A stretch of DNA of 13,922 nucleotides from JAZGHN01 sp964496725. GTDB lineage: Bacteria; Chloroflexota; Dehalococcoidia; Dehalococcoidales; E44-bin46. The notes beneath the pieces were generated by a model that did not search any database, was not told the origin of the DNA, and saw only the letters and a program-made list of their open reading frames with translations. The DNA lies in assembly GCA_964496725.1 (NCBI GenBank), contig CAZCAS010000022.1, positions 1-13,922 of the forward strand, written 5' to 3'. This document shows, piece by piece, positions 13,868-13,922 of this stretch (position 1 is the first letter of the stretch; each line of letters begins with the position of its first letter). A program made the translations under genes and the position numbers.

Positions 13868-13922
13868 TGGTCGGGGTGAGAGGACTTGAACCTCCGACCT
13901 CAGCGTCCCAAACGCTGCGCGC
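13868..13922 (-). tRNA. tRNA-Pro (anticodon TGG), partial at window edge
   Basis: The minus strand shows the 3' part of a tRNA: encoded CCA (13868-13870), discriminator A, acceptor half CACCCCG (13872-13878), a T-arm with loop TTCAAGT, and an anticodon stem CAGCG/CGCTG around the loop TTTGGGA, giving anticodon TGG. The D-arm and 5' acceptor half lie beyond the window. Confidence 0.93.

Noticed and set aside
1..13922. CRISPR array, insertion sequence or intact prophage gene
   Set aside because: No regularly spaced repeats, no transposase or integrase frame and no terminal inverted repeats were seen on either strand.

Overview
The window looks like a mid-GC chromosomal segment of an uncultured Chloroflexota, probably a Dehalococcoidia-like lineage. 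The pointers are a 46-codon CxxC/CxxC zinc-ribbon protein of the DUF5679 type, a surface protein with a PEF-CTERM-like tail, a winged-helix regulator with archaeal-looking relatives, and lipoprotein-anchored MacAB-like export genes. This assignment is inference from gene content only; there is no marker gene in the window.

Layout. Positions 1-2477 carry the end of a substrate-binding protein gene and the two permease genes (livH, livM) of a branched-chain amino acid (HAAT) type ABC importer. A strong intercistronic hairpin separates the binding protein from the permeases, and a bidirectional terminator closes the unit. The cognate-looking ATPase gene livG (2596-3366) is convergent, on the minus strand, with its own well-formed promoter; no livF is present. 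A gene-poor stretch (3367-3709) contains a fragment resembling a tRNA 3' end. Positions 3710-6889 form a tightly coupled three-gene MacAB-like export operon: a lipoprotein adaptor, an ATPase, and an FtsX-fold permease. The adaptor gene is interrupted by a one-base frameshift in a seven-G run. A tRNA-Gly(TCC) on the minus strand follows.

Positions 7102-9234 hold a glycerate 2-kinase gene and a DapA-superfamily lyase/aldolase gene, six bases apart, behind a promoter that predicts an almost leaderless mRNA. An SDR dehydrogenase (9442-10245) and a winged-helix regulator (10340-11122) follow as separately promoted genes. Together these suggest a partial sugar-acid degradation module of the non-phosphorylative Entner-Doudoroff type: dehydrogenase, keto-deoxy-acid aldolase, glycerate kinase. 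The substrate is not determined.

A small zinc-ribbon gene (11268-11408) has its own promoter and a 17-bp-stem terminator. After about 420 bases of AT-rich non-coding DNA containing a perfect 16-bp palindrome over a likely promoter, a 653-residue secreted protein follows, with three related beta-rich repeats and a C-terminal PEF/TM/Arg tail. It stops five bases before the 3' end of a minus-strand tRNA-Pro(TGG) that runs off the window. Nothing here is a clear new multi-gene system. The items most worth a second look are the surface protein with its palindromic operator, the frameshifted adaptor, the regulator's uncharacterised C-terminal domain and the tRNA-end fragment.
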